The translations under genes were made by a program, and so were the position numbers. 64,000 nucleotides of DNA from NCBI GenBank assembly GCA_017506865.1, contig JAFCMP010000154.1, positions 91,498-155,497 on the forward strand, in the 5' to 3' direction. Shown here piece by piece: positions 51,201 to 53,913 of this stretch (position 1 is its first letter; every line of letters begins with the position of its first letter). The notes beneath the pieces were generated by a model. That model was not told where the DNA came from. It saw nothing but the letters and a program-made list of their open reading frames with translations, and did not search any database. The DNA comes from Tribonema minus. Its lineage: Eukaryota; Sar; Xanthophyceae; Tribonematales; Tribonemataceae.

Positions 51201-52946
51201 ATGTTATGCAGCGGTAATGAACCTCTTCTGAAGTCTGAATACTCTGCAAGACCTCTGATGCTGCATACGTGCCTCGCCACAACTCAGTAGCGAGACAACA
51301 ATTTATAAATAAGTATTAGCTGTCTTGGCATTGAACTCTTTGTTGCCCACGCTTTCGCCTGGCTGCATCACCTGCACGCCAGCCCTTGACCTCTGCTTGA
51401 GTTATGCCAGTTGCATGGCCACTACATACCGTTGTGCCGACCAGACACTTAGGCTGATCTCGATTATTCATAGCAACTGTCAAACAGCCACTGGGGCCTG
51501 AAGCTTGTGGGACACAAAAAATGTTGGACTAGTCGATGACGACAATCCTATTCCCATGGCATGAACAGTTTATGAACCCTGCCGCCCATGTCATCTGTCT
51601 TAGGCAGGCAAGTCCAGCCTGACTGCTTCACAGATCTCGTCTGTACGAGTGGCGAGCCCGTTCAGACACTTGTGCTCACCGCAGCTTTGTGCGTCATCAG
51701 CAGATCCCGTACCAAAGCGCTGTTCCTGCTTCTGTTTGTCTGGAGAAGACTTCGCCGAGTCCAAACAGTGTGTATGCCAAGGCGTTTGCAGATATGTTCC
51801 TTTGTTATTTCTGCCTGTGCTCGTTGATATGGAGGAATGTGCATCCTTGATAGGAACGCAGGACGTCGGTGAGTCCGCCGCCCGTCCACACACACTGCCC
51901 GCTCCTGGCACCTATATATGTAACATTGCAAGAGCTAGACATTTACCACGAAGCAACAGCACAAAAATAGTTGGGTCCATTCCGTAATTCGTGCCATAAC
52001 AATCATTGGTAGCTGCCCCTGCGCGCCAGACACGAGTGGCGCTGCACCATGCATATTTACTGAATCACATGCTGTTAACCGCTGATGACACAGCGCAACT
52101 GAAGGGCGGCTGTGTGCATGGAGGGCCACCCTCGAGCATGATGCTGTATCATACGACATTCACCGGATCCATATCGCATAGGGGTGGCGCGATATCTACT
52201 GACGGCAATCTGGCCTGCAATTGGTGCATGTTCATGAATAACTCCGCAGGTGAGCAGTCATATGCTTTATAATAGATTCCTCGACATGCCATGTACACTG
52301 GAACTGAGAGCAGCTGCAGGGCACCGTCTGTTAAAGAGGTTTGCAAATTGACACTGCAAGGCAGACACGCTCAAGCATGCGCTGCGTTATTGCAGTAGTG
52401 ACCGCTCATTGTGCTGTACCCAGCTCTCGAGCTGTACCCTACATTGGCGTGCCATCAGTAATGATGTCTGAAGCACAGCTGACAGGAGATTTGCGTCCTT
52501 GGCCGCCCATGCCAATGCACAGGTGACATTGGCGGTGCAATGTCGGCATCCGGAGCGTCCGGAAGCAACAAACGTCTACAAATAGTAAATTCTGAGTTTG
52601 TCTCAAACACTGCTCAACATGCCGGCGGAGCGCTGTACATTGGCCCCAATGTCTTCGCCAACATCTCAGCCAGCAACTTCACCTGGAATTCTGCAGCAGT
52701 AGCCGGCGCCATATTCAACAGCTTGGCTTCATCAGGCAAATTGGCCGTGAGCAACTCTGCATTGCACAACAATGCGGCTACCATTGGGGCAGGAGGGGCA
52801 GTGCTGCAGCAGGGCAAAGCGTTGAGAGCGGTGGTGACCATGGGGGACTTTGATGGCAACTCTGCGCAATGCTGCTTTGCCGGGAACTACACGGCGACCT
52901 CAGGAGCCTCCTGCGTCGACGTTTCTGCAGGATATGATTCTGACTG
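24272..52946 (+). CDS. Host gene 2: Pmp-like parallel beta-helix repeat protein (multi-exon)
   Basis: Exons seen: 24272-24385, 26263-26415 (or from 26259), 27760-27918, 30188-30280, 31795-31935, 52094-52249 and 52523-52946. All but the last have AG acceptors, GT donors and phase 1-1 boundaries. They encode repeats with GGAI/GGAL and N-S-x-F motifs (YGGAIDTDGELHCVRSAFSD; GGAIVSIGG; GGALYIGPN), as in polymorphic outer membrane protein / right-handed beta-helix families. Such proteins are usually secreted or cell-surface; that role here is inference. The last exon ends in a Cys-containing segment (CFAGNY..GASC) and reads into TGA at 52948, so it is either terminal or spliced in another phase. 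The intron 31936-52093 is inflated by a provirus. The 5' end of the gene is not identified, and further exons may have been missed. Confidence 0.65.
24682..25326 (-). pseudogene. 5'-truncated LINE fragment B (RLE end)
   Basis: Antisense relative of fragment A, with the same VDVTCFEAQVAS and SxPGGARLKALKGI segments and the same 3' end (GAGAATTAATAA). It is truncated at the point equivalent to 20760 in fragment A. A 5-bp duplication AGTAC flanks it (24677-24681, 25327-25331). The coding frame is broken by small changes. It lies in an intron of host gene 2. Confidence 0.75.
26416..27759 (+). other. Intron of host gene 2
   Basis: AT-rich sequence between two beta-helix exons. I see no gene or repeat. 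Confidence 0.5.
27919..30187 (+). other. Intron of host gene 2
   Basis: No supported gene. A frame at about 29570-29680 (GAFVISGQQL) weakly recalls the exon repeats but lacks convincing splice sites. Confidence 0.45.
30281..31794 (+). other. Intron of host gene 2
   Basis: Nothing supportable is seen between the two flanking beta-helix exons. Confidence 0.45.
32035..32064. repeat. Perfect 30-bp terminal palindrome, left
   Basis: T-GTAGTATAGTAGAT followed by its exact reverse complement, centred on GAT|ATC between 32049 and 32050. Identical to 51171-51200. It is the outermost sequence shared by both provirus ends. Such palindromes are what a resolved hairpin telomere would leave; that role is inference. 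Confidence 0.9.
32380..32847 (+). repeat. 18-bp tandem array, 26 units (left TIR)
   Basis: Unit GTCGAAGTCCGCAAAGTT, exactly 26 x 18 bp, with only two or three single-base variants. It has no stop codon in most frames on either strand, which creates several long spurious open frames. Confidence 0.95.
33025..33039 (+). promoter_or_regulatory. Putative AT-rich promoter motif
   Basis: ATAATATAACCATTC lies 11 bases before the ATG at 33050. A close match (ATAATATAATCAT, 33827-33839) precedes the ATG at 33854. Shared between two provirus genes, so probably regulatory. Confidence 0.4.
33050..33553 (+). CDS. PLV orphan protein next to left TIR
   Basis: 167 residues, not recognised. The N-terminal two-thirds are a plausible globular beta-rich protein (METDYRPQMYELYV start, GKCNFNVTGHGDP). 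The C-terminal part (repeated VVGDG) runs into the 250-bp internal inverted repeat at 33455-33712, so the natural end may have been altered by that repeat. The start is the first ATG after the AT-rich motif. First gene inside the left TIR, in the same orientation as the paralogous pair that follows. Confidence 0.55.
   Translation: METDYRPQMYELYVSKGGGRKYTAYIDVTPVCYEIMIPAFNGKCNFNVTGHGDPIFVGGDREVGSVYARYLEREDCSLSGGVEVAAIIYSIRTLTDILIDQVTMTDVLLDNAAADNLASLVAFALMFSNLREYTCVVGDGYVVGDGSVVETRRELGSAPDRPLCGST
33455..33712 (+). repeat. Internal inverted repeat, left copy, with tRNA T-arm-like motif
   Basis: About 255 bp matches 39818-40080 in reverse complement at high identity. It contains GAGGTTCAAATCCTC at 33577-33591, which fits a tRNA T-arm (box B), followed by CTTAGTCC. 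No matching 5' tRNA half is adjacent, so I do not call a tRNA gene. Confidence 0.8.
33827..33839 (+). promoter_or_regulatory. Putative AT-rich promoter motif
   Basis: ATAATATAATCAT, 14 bases before the ATG at 33854; partner of the motif at 33025-33039. Confidence 0.4.
33854..34249 (+). CDS. PLV small protein, paralogue 1 of a tandem pair
   Basis: 131 residues, rich in beta-strand-forming residues, starting MDSYVVAVASRDC. It shares layout with the next gene: Y-V-V-x-V start, P-x-Y-R-C-x-V at about residue 35, an F-A-L-Q segment, then a VCYF/VLYF-FADAP segment before a V-R-L/F-Y-x-P-S stretch. These look like single-domain virion proteins, possibly jelly-roll; function is inference. Eleven bases separate the pair. 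Confidence 0.65.
   Translation: MDSYVVAVASRDCLYATDTTYNFTVQMPLLPSADYRCTVRYLIASLASASAFALQFKCSEMARNLSTGTLSSAGYDGWNSVVVLNGNQSGEGVCYFADAPALLSVRLYIPSSALLATTIGHTVALLHFEKI
34261..34659 (+). CDS. PLV small protein, paralogue 2 of a tandem pair
   Basis: 132 residues, starting MEYIVNVNSVDAQ. Aligns by eye along its length with the preceding protein (APYRCEVSVQL; FALQVQ; GVLYFSAPPPWISVRFFQPS). The end overlaps the convergent capsid gene by about 27 bases. Probably a virion component or accessory protein derived by duplication. Confidence 0.65.
   Translation: MEYIVNVNSVDAQSGTASAFRCLVPDMKRAPYRCEVSVQLYAAAASTVFALQVQSDTLARCYSTTPDGWTTACIYYVGTLETPRGVLYFSAPPPWISVRFFQPSIGTAVTSGLAKTIRFRFVEILESDCNGS
34633..35913 (-). 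CDS. MCP: Major capsid protein (double jelly-roll type)
   Basis: 426 residues. The early LDPSQTLLTFSV segment and the C-terminal SLIMDLTFSGAPLAVNVDCVLECDAVFSINAG segment are typical of PLV/adintovirus-like capsid proteins, as is the arrangement of many short beta-strands with few charged residues. It is shorter than many PLV capsid proteins (commonly 500-650), but the frame is intact from ATG to stop. It would form the hexameric capsomers of the icosahedral shell. It heads a minus-strand morphogenesis block with the genes at 35959, 36386 and 37128. Assignment is by pattern, and distant homologues were not searched. Confidence 0.75.
   Translation of the reverse strand: MALPSTLSCPQLKSVGAEAVACRYSNLPVSGTSFSGGQVTSIDISACQRNTFLDPSQTLLTFSVACTLTGGTTPTWTVQAHHLIQSLTLSSSAGSSVIESLSEYGAVHSLLRDLCSKQDLVITRDTITQNADPTTLRESLFAAASGVTVQFSIPLLSIISALSGGDRYLAFHKLAANPRLDIEWAQNIKAISCTGAPASIAVVISSVSLDTTYVTLSGEVAKQIDGIVNGEYVWSSSIYKNYRSVMAANQLSLSAMVPSRVESAKSLMVIQRVAANEFDFNKYSIQDRVRNYLSRFQTRSGSRFIDSVPVGCTNNALGAYLSATRLYSNPSSENSTGLINLTSWTRDAPQTVAAAAPEGSFLAACDLESFSNSQKLISGVATQTNSLIMDLTFSGAPLAVNVDCVLECDAVFSINAGQSGAIAVAF
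35959..36357 (-). CDS. Small hydrophobic virion-associated protein
   Basis: 132 residues. A basic, amphipathic N-terminus (GFGSWLKRSFHIVGLFLGKAVKG) is followed by Gly/Ala-rich hydrophobic stretches (NPILQAGAAGVLGPEVIPAMM). The profile and the position between major and minor capsid genes resemble the pVI-like or membrane-active small proteins of PLVs and adenoviruses. That comparison is inference. The start ATG lies 29 bases after the stop of the preceding gene in the block. Confidence 0.6.
   Translation of the reverse strand: MGFGSWLKRSFHIVGLFLGKAVKGVVHGVKWLGQKALPVAHAVTGVMRDALSNPILQAGAAGVLGPEVIPAMMMGSQAAGFAHNVTGTAPHLVRQIAAPLMQGNVHGAVHGATNARTDLATLQEQYHALRRA
36386..37153 (-). CDS. mCP: Probable minor capsid (penton-like) protein
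   Basis: 255 residues, beta-rich. The N-terminal DLVYIYSSDCYRHNTSYHNDVTVTLPRP opening is reminiscent of PLV/virophage minor capsid proteins, which begin with a similar strand-forming region. The C-terminal LRGRPLLVTLPWSMAIRVTQEF resembles a jelly-roll end. It would occupy the vertices. It overlaps the upstream gene (37128-37337) by 26 bases, which suggests co-transcription. Confidence 0.6.
   Translation of the reverse strand: MDTSTRSSEQADLVYIYSSDCYRHNTSYHNDVTVTLPRPITTKSGYNLFVSVYSLSIPLTQSSINMYNNVLTITGVTVTLEPGHYSASMLAVALQIAFPSIVIYWNPTTTKITFQSPTTITLSGSMCVVLNIDEGTSGLTISSKNNVSLEGAISFNVTSDLIGRSIDTTNAGNRGLLANVQARVPFGAVLHYADEGSRQGSLVENRALYKVRIQLCDLRGRPLLVTLPWSMAIRVTQEFTGTWHLKIPNSQQAVA
37128..37337 (-). 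CDS. PLV small protein, unknown
   Basis: 69 residues, charged, probably helical (PNANTLTDSQVQRLRNNVEKLEPTIRRQCRKI). First gene of the minus-strand block; its 3' end overlaps the minor capsid gene. A divergent gene starts 31 bases away, so the interval 37338-37367 likely holds a bidirectional promoter. Function not recognised. Confidence 0.55.
   Translation of the reverse strand: MVNNQSSIVTVDLLRFLPNANTLTDSQVQRLRNNVEKLEPTIRRQCRKIIKDREVQYLKINDGHFDPFK
37368..37745 (+). CDS. PLV acidic Ala/Glu-rich protein, unknown
   Basis: 125 residues. Basic helical N-terminus (QLSAFEKCRDARKKALDEKAAKEAP), a Pro/Val/Glu-rich linker, then an acidic helical C-terminus (DDDEVVMDADDLLALMYDQQGELADME) likely to form a coiled coil. 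Resembles scaffold-like or virion-linker proteins in composition only. Precedes the ATPase gene by 23 bases in the same orientation. Confidence 0.55.
   Translation: MAPIRTQAQLSAFEKCRDARKKALDEKAAKEAPAPPVETPVVDESAHLETPAAVERKEVPAAAPTVESDDDEVVMDADDLLALMYDQQGELADMESTLAQLRDAHGLLETAFASSKTKAGTINFV
37769..38575 (+). CDS. A32-like genome packaging ATPase
   Basis: 268 residues. Walker A GHIGSGKS at residues 34-41 and Walker B FAVFADD at 151-157, with a conserved SP-T segment (IISPTP, 63-67) between them. This is the FtsK/HerA superfamily packaging ATPase found across PLVs, virophages and nucleocytoplasmic viruses, which pumps DNA into the capsid. Length fits the family (about 220-280). The frame is intact. 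Confidence 0.85.
   Translation: MKRKDIDLLRDFDKIEPLSSRVVSRVPCLCIAVGHIGSGKSWRIVEMIKRMQLEKTITRLFIISPTPVSNTIYKNIVREGDRVYDDLSPKIYASLEEIESICKSEADAYAHELKCAAAYLRYTNGLPLDYPDTQLLKQIGWRHMIPKRPAFAVFADDCSHSALYSTSRKNPWSNFCLRCRHAGNGLGASVFMVSQTVRSGVPKALRENASAWFFIGGSMNRKEIEAMYEVVSSFCTLEDFERKLRLFTLEKHGYLFCDIITKTLSNRY
38604..38825 (+). CDS. PLV short basic protein, uncertain
   Basis: 73 residues. A strongly basic N-terminal half (RARKKTKTTKLSKGRKPSRKIKLYKS) is followed by an Ala/Ser/Gly-rich tail. It overlaps the convergent polymerase frame by 136 bases, and the tail is antisense to the polymerase's proline-rich end. The N-terminal half could be a DNA-condensing core-like peptide. Could be spurious beyond residue 30. 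Confidence 0.4.
   Translation: MSKVVVRARKKTKTTKLSKGRKPSRKIKLYKSIYNKILINLAGKAAHGASSSSAAPSGGGGGGAGGKPAMASP
38690..39655 (-). CDS. Family-A-like DNA polymerase palm (TVpol-like), C-terminally short
   Basis: 321 residues. YGRKFATGPSLQNFPRDIR (80-98) matches the family-A RLS.PNLQNIP signature. HDLDMANAH (107-115) fits motif A with catalytic Asp. CKTVVLKVACGG (159-170) sits at motif B. LAFDGLMVYGD (270-280) sits at motif C, with FDG in place of HDE. Related polymerases in transpovirons and some PLVs are usually fused to a superfamily 3 helicase. Here the protein ends in a Pro/Asp-rich tail straight after motif C, and no helicase is found elsewhere. Either the gene is truncated or this lineage relies on host helicase. 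Confidence 0.6.
   Translation of the reverse strand: MSASTMLDALIAATDVVTAVDRRHKARLRAEWCDGTKHTPLQMAMLQRVLYDRLVAYKKIPLDADGTRGVDYAFAGKSEYGRKFATGPSLQNFPRDIRAILTYGLLHDLDMANAHMHIIQYLCREYGITCPQLDYYIEHREEILARIGNANDDMDRDACKTVVLKVACGGQATYDNKDVVDVWLQRFKMEMVATARALCGTKGPHADLTPSSAKGGNRLSRALSRLTCGVENSALGYAATAVAPALEDEAPALEDEASALQEEALQISALAFDGLMVYGDAIAGLPPAPPPPPPDGAADDDDAPCAALPARLIRILLYILL
39818..40080 (-). repeat. Internal inverted repeat, right copy
   Basis: Reverse-complement match to 33455-33712, including the GGTTCAAATCC-type T-arm motif. Together the two copies flank the capsid-ATPase-polymerase module. Confidence 0.8.
40368..41402 (-). pseudogene. Tyrosine recombinase / telomere-resolvase-like, C-terminal fragment
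   Basis: 344-residue frame carrying the end of the catalytic domain: H64-x-x-R67 (THMLRTLYLAAM), LNH at 91-93 and the nucleophile-type Tyr103 (HHYTTMRVEH). The HxLR-x-x-Y form with a following aromatic-rich helix recalls telomere resolvases as much as phage-type integrases, and sequence alone does not decide. A long tail follows, with a 27-bp minisatellite encoding VAPPTPAAP repeats (40740-40955) and a basic NSTRKRKAPTS segment. The frame is separated by one base from the fragment at 41396-41845: the -1 reading DDDESIPREPYHVCIFPDAHL continues it. A point frameshift therefore breaks the gene, unless it is a sequence error. Confidence 0.7.
40740..40955 (-). repeat. 27-bp minisatellite in recombinase tail
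   Basis: About eight units of a 27-bp repeat with only single-base variants, read on the minus strand as APPTPAAPV. Open in other frames too. Confidence 0.85.
41396..41848 (-). pseudogene. Tyrosine recombinase, middle fragment
   Basis: Contains the box I arginine in ALMLILGLRVSEI (Arg84 of the open frame), preceded by a helical core-binding-like segment. The real gene does not start at 41845. It is cut at 41848 by the retroelement and continues at 49277. It ends in out-of-frame residues after LEKKVS because of the frameshift described for the C-terminal fragment. Confidence 0.75.
41849..42128 (+). repeat. Left LTR (280 bp)
   Basis: TG...CA-bounded, uninterrupted copy; direct repeat of the right LTR. 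Contains CCACCATGTACTGG, the sequence into which the LINE inserted in the right LTR. Confidence 0.9.
42129..43517 (+). other. Internal region of the LTR element, non-coding
   Basis: No credible protein. Short repeats occur: CCGCACAGCATCAGTGCGAC near 42414-42530, and a roughly 35-bp unit with CATCTTCGTCAACATCATTG three times at 42905-43020. No clear primer-binding site was recognised after the left LTR. Confidence 0.6.
43625..49084 (-). mobile_element. 5'-truncated LINE copy 1 (RT + RLE) inside the right LTR
   Basis: Near-identical to the 3' part of the copy at 53135-62871. Flanked by CACCATGTAC (43615-43624, 49085-49094), present only once in the intact left LTR. Read in element orientation, the 3' junction is followed by GTACATGGTG. 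The 5' truncation removes the 5' UTR, ORF1 and the start of ORF2. Confidence 0.9.
43703..49084 (-). CDS. LINE ORF2, 5'-truncated: partial OTU protease, reverse transcriptase, RLE endonuclease
   Basis: Open to the stop at 43703; upstream of 49084 the frame continues by chance into LTR sequence. Domain order: the back half of an OTU-type cysteine protease (GHFELLV His kept, catalytic Cys lost), a CPLC zinc motif, a Pro/Ala-rich linker, then reverse transcriptase (GKAGGLDGLRYEHLL; LDCENAFNSVDR motif A; GCQQGDPLGP motif B; CAFLDDLNV motif C). The C-terminal restriction-like endonuclease has C-x3-C-x11-C-x3-H and a GYRADTVIDPG..GIVLDTSV core. No APE-type endonuclease is visible. The ORF end is intact (9 G run), unlike the full-length copy. 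Confidence 0.85.
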   Translation of the reverse strand, partial: HAAAQPACTREQFDTYGTRARCLAIEYGTNETDSADSGHTLLLQRLQEEGVWGRPLGLSVWAIVAAVYAVSVTVWQAEPQATGSTQKSTGLVLAQLMGLPAVFAPATPAQPDCHLDVLWTPPGLYTNVGHFELLVAPAAAPPLPTTMTASATTQANSTHITAPSRTQPRTALQLPQQPEPLRCPLCTLAFWQLGQKEDSKQRGKLSAASRMAPVVAHFNGGSCTRSMLNPEASTSHCQQNLAAAYAKGIRQQVDHDPSGDRAPSGSSTCNTGAHHAKRVQEMSTMYGCTAEDFLRAVRKLSACTGACGLVHMSASAGQRQCALTSPCHTCRRNGSAPTRARPAVPPGQSEGGGAGSDGAAAAAGAAAATPPKPPAVPASGAANSKSSKKRPAATATGAQRRRRTAAAAAPPGSAGSRTQSNSLRLQDSSPPHGTAVGWADMDLDPPDDAASPPPPTTTTSGRPSKPQSRASLAWDLSTPSVVHALDQTNEADLLLLRFTTTANPFRTQLQCTQWARLVEHATRLLADATDSAREAARVRLHHGAGAFAHQVSQTLVQRGYRLLHLLAAMAFGRQPEGTGMPPAARLAALLSGDFAELLRKTLSAAAALRAPKPNNAATASAQTNFDADWTEADSRQQTACAALSGKRRGVGLAAARLEAREACAPADEVTAQVLAAKHPETGTRPGVVDTPMEQVRGLVRDARRHCLHGAGVATTAGPAGSGSPVFESGQAHDRSDRPEDAASAAGRRLEVEATDILSTLSAAGAGKAGGLDGLRYEHLLMAAGPGAPVKAATRPVGSASPGLAGDSESDVMEPAFAHHLAKVFTTLLVEPELLPEQSQRLLRAAALSGIGQKRRPIACSSVWRRLLGSTAARGVKGKISGLLASMSQFGVGYRSGVEHVAARARVWHELYGTTIQLDCENAFNSVDRAAIVRGLMLFCPELLPHFESVYCGDTAPEMRVEVNGEARIICSHLGCQQGDPLGPLYFAVAAAFLLFYPDGVSATPGSMPAYGHSTAEPPAPHCAFLDDLNVLQAAYFDDAAAAGVAEVIRRLAAGGLRVRPDKSLAIAMRGTVFDEAARARLRALDIPFVDATMPESSQGFTSVGVPVGHPAYVHAAMSKHLVDAGTWRLSWQLAGMARHHLQAAQFILRRSLTKRMGFLARVVDTALSETWLHAFDGFCAWTLERMLHLHGCATAAVMKSHLLAACTAGDNEVASSGSVLVLPRLGPPELTDIAVPLRASRLPERRGGLGMPLLGLLAPAAYTAQACTTLRPAIIHATVAAGALRLGTDEHGAVTWFAQHSCAIREDQGLPPIIEAVRRSTRALTADGGEKSRTAVAEQLPASLLRWAADTTAAASTLPTAVQAIYAATAVTETGTTEPAPHTHGIVPGAEAAAAAATVPGPQAAAAAASSTPAKTQTSAEESSCSGGQEDDDDDWEAYADEICRKVVPRRRRGHFTHGLQAGLSNVLRRQYEDCLVEDLEAASAGAVGKPTQATLIGDLRDTSRRRQQASARVLAQLRSQRASGAMAWMSVPPAANDRPGAAPMSSMAAATMIMVAIFIDGWGIQGEVCPWRCSDVSPTSTHAISCPSQHIRGHNATHTAQKRCLQRILRQHHVSIVRNEDASVFKVPGYRADTVIDPGCLHFSSAYRNKGIVLDTSVRAPTASSYLTGKTNASNTDGYAAGVGEDAKVKHHTGTLTSSWAFVPFVQESYGRLGKQTSLFVKELAMHSALCSGGGKADVLRKAGLAKRQIHIELSISLARELAERVMAYTRGARMLGCVAAPVSKLLGHSAD
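49277..49560 (-). pseudogene. Tyrosine recombinase, N-terminal fragment
   Basis: Starts with ATG at 49560 (MVHTTADMAEINDTL) and runs in frame to the ACTAC duplication, then resumes at 41848. Removing the retroelement and one duplication copy would restore continuity. Helical, DNA-binding-arm-like sequence. A divergent gene starts 36 bases away at 49597. Confidence 0.75.
49597..50523 (+). CDS. PLV orphan protein next to right TIR
   Basis: 308 residues, not recognised. A very Arg-rich N-terminus (residues 1-40) is followed by a globular region with DIDDELIADLEVINRHVV and several Cys (CTTSDGLPCLCQRH; CTCRVCDH near the C-terminus) that could bind metal. Intact frame, last gene before the right TIR, divergent from the recombinase. 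An internal ATG in the globular part could be the true start. Confidence 0.55.
   Translation: MNIRRRRRLRTLRARRHVSSVRVHRVTHRILRALRAPDTRPSLSEYSKWKFLNEYSDYRGQEYKLFITIPHIAAAMVRRGPRRRHARPATPATTSAFVRVLADNVAWFAHAGSPADDLHGSARVDIDDELIADLEVINRHVVTVDSQPVFNGVGSVENILRMCTTSDGLPCLCQRHIHLGVDVIRAYEQDQYGVCVQRSYLFLHCTEEVRDIIFTRCENSPTYFICTWSPRTGRQPADFDENIALTTFKVHGEPSVVITMFDPDRMEDNNRRFSTRHLRGEDICSVMIVCTCRVCDHIMPELARLLSE
50698..50860 (-). repeat. 18-bp tandem array, 9 units (right TIR)
   Basis: Same unit as the left array on the opposite strand; nine units with one extra T near 50757. Confidence 0.95.
51171..51200. repeat. Perfect 30-bp terminal palindrome, right
   Basis: Identical to 32035-32064; centre GAT|ATC between 51185 and 51186. 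Confidence 0.9.
51201..52093 (+). other. Remainder of host gene 2 intron after the provirus
   Basis: No gene supported. Ends with the AG acceptor of the exon starting 52094. Confidence 0.5.
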
Positions 52947-53849
52947 GTGAGCAGCCATCAGCACTTGTTTCTTGCCTTGTTAAACACAGAAGCGAAGGGC
53001 TTGACACATCAGGTTGCAATTCCAACGCACGGGGTTAAGGTGGGCGTATATGGCAATCGCAAATAATGTGTACTAGTGCAAATCTCACTGTTAATCAAAG
53101 TCTCACTGTTAATCGCCAATATTGTGTACTTATGGGCGAGCGGCAGGAGGAGGCAGCGAAGGAGGAGCCGCTGGCGGAGCGGCGGCGCGGAAGGCGAGGA
53201 TGCACAGGGGACACTGAGGGCACAGCAGCACCGCACGCTCAACCTGTCGGCCTGGCTACAGCCGAGGACTAGAGAGCGGATTTTCGCTCCACCGCGGGCC
53301 TGAGGCGAACAAGGCCAGACACGCAGCGTGGGTCGCCGGTGTAAGCAAGTAAGCCTCGCATTGATATTGCTAAAGCTACCTACGCACACAGCGACATCGG
53401 CCGAAGCACAAGAAGGGCAAACTAAAAAAAAACAAACAAAAAAAACAAAACATCAGACGATATCGCCGTCGACGGATCGGGAAGGGGGAACCTAGGGCAC
53501 ACTGGATCGCAGGGCAGTAGATAGCAGTTCACCAGATTAAGGTTTGAACGCTTGCTGACCAGCTTGATTTGCAGCCGCACAAGGGACCTCGCCTGGCAGA
53601 GACTGACTGCATTCAGCACACGCACAGACACGACAGGACCACGACACTGCAGCGGCAAGGACACGAATTGCACAGCATTGCATTCAGCCCAGCTGCCTTG
53701 TGTTGGTCAGAGGCAGAGAGCTTGAGCACACCGACTCGTTCCACCACCGCTCGTTTCACGACGGCGGGAGAAGCACCTCAACAGATACACCGGAGCAGGA
53801 CGGGATCTTGAACTGAAAGTGGTATAGTTGTGCAGGGGAGTATTCGCGG

Positions 53850-53879
53850 TTGGCAGCCGCGCATTCGAGACCGAGCCTG

Positions 53880-53913
<34 letters not shown>

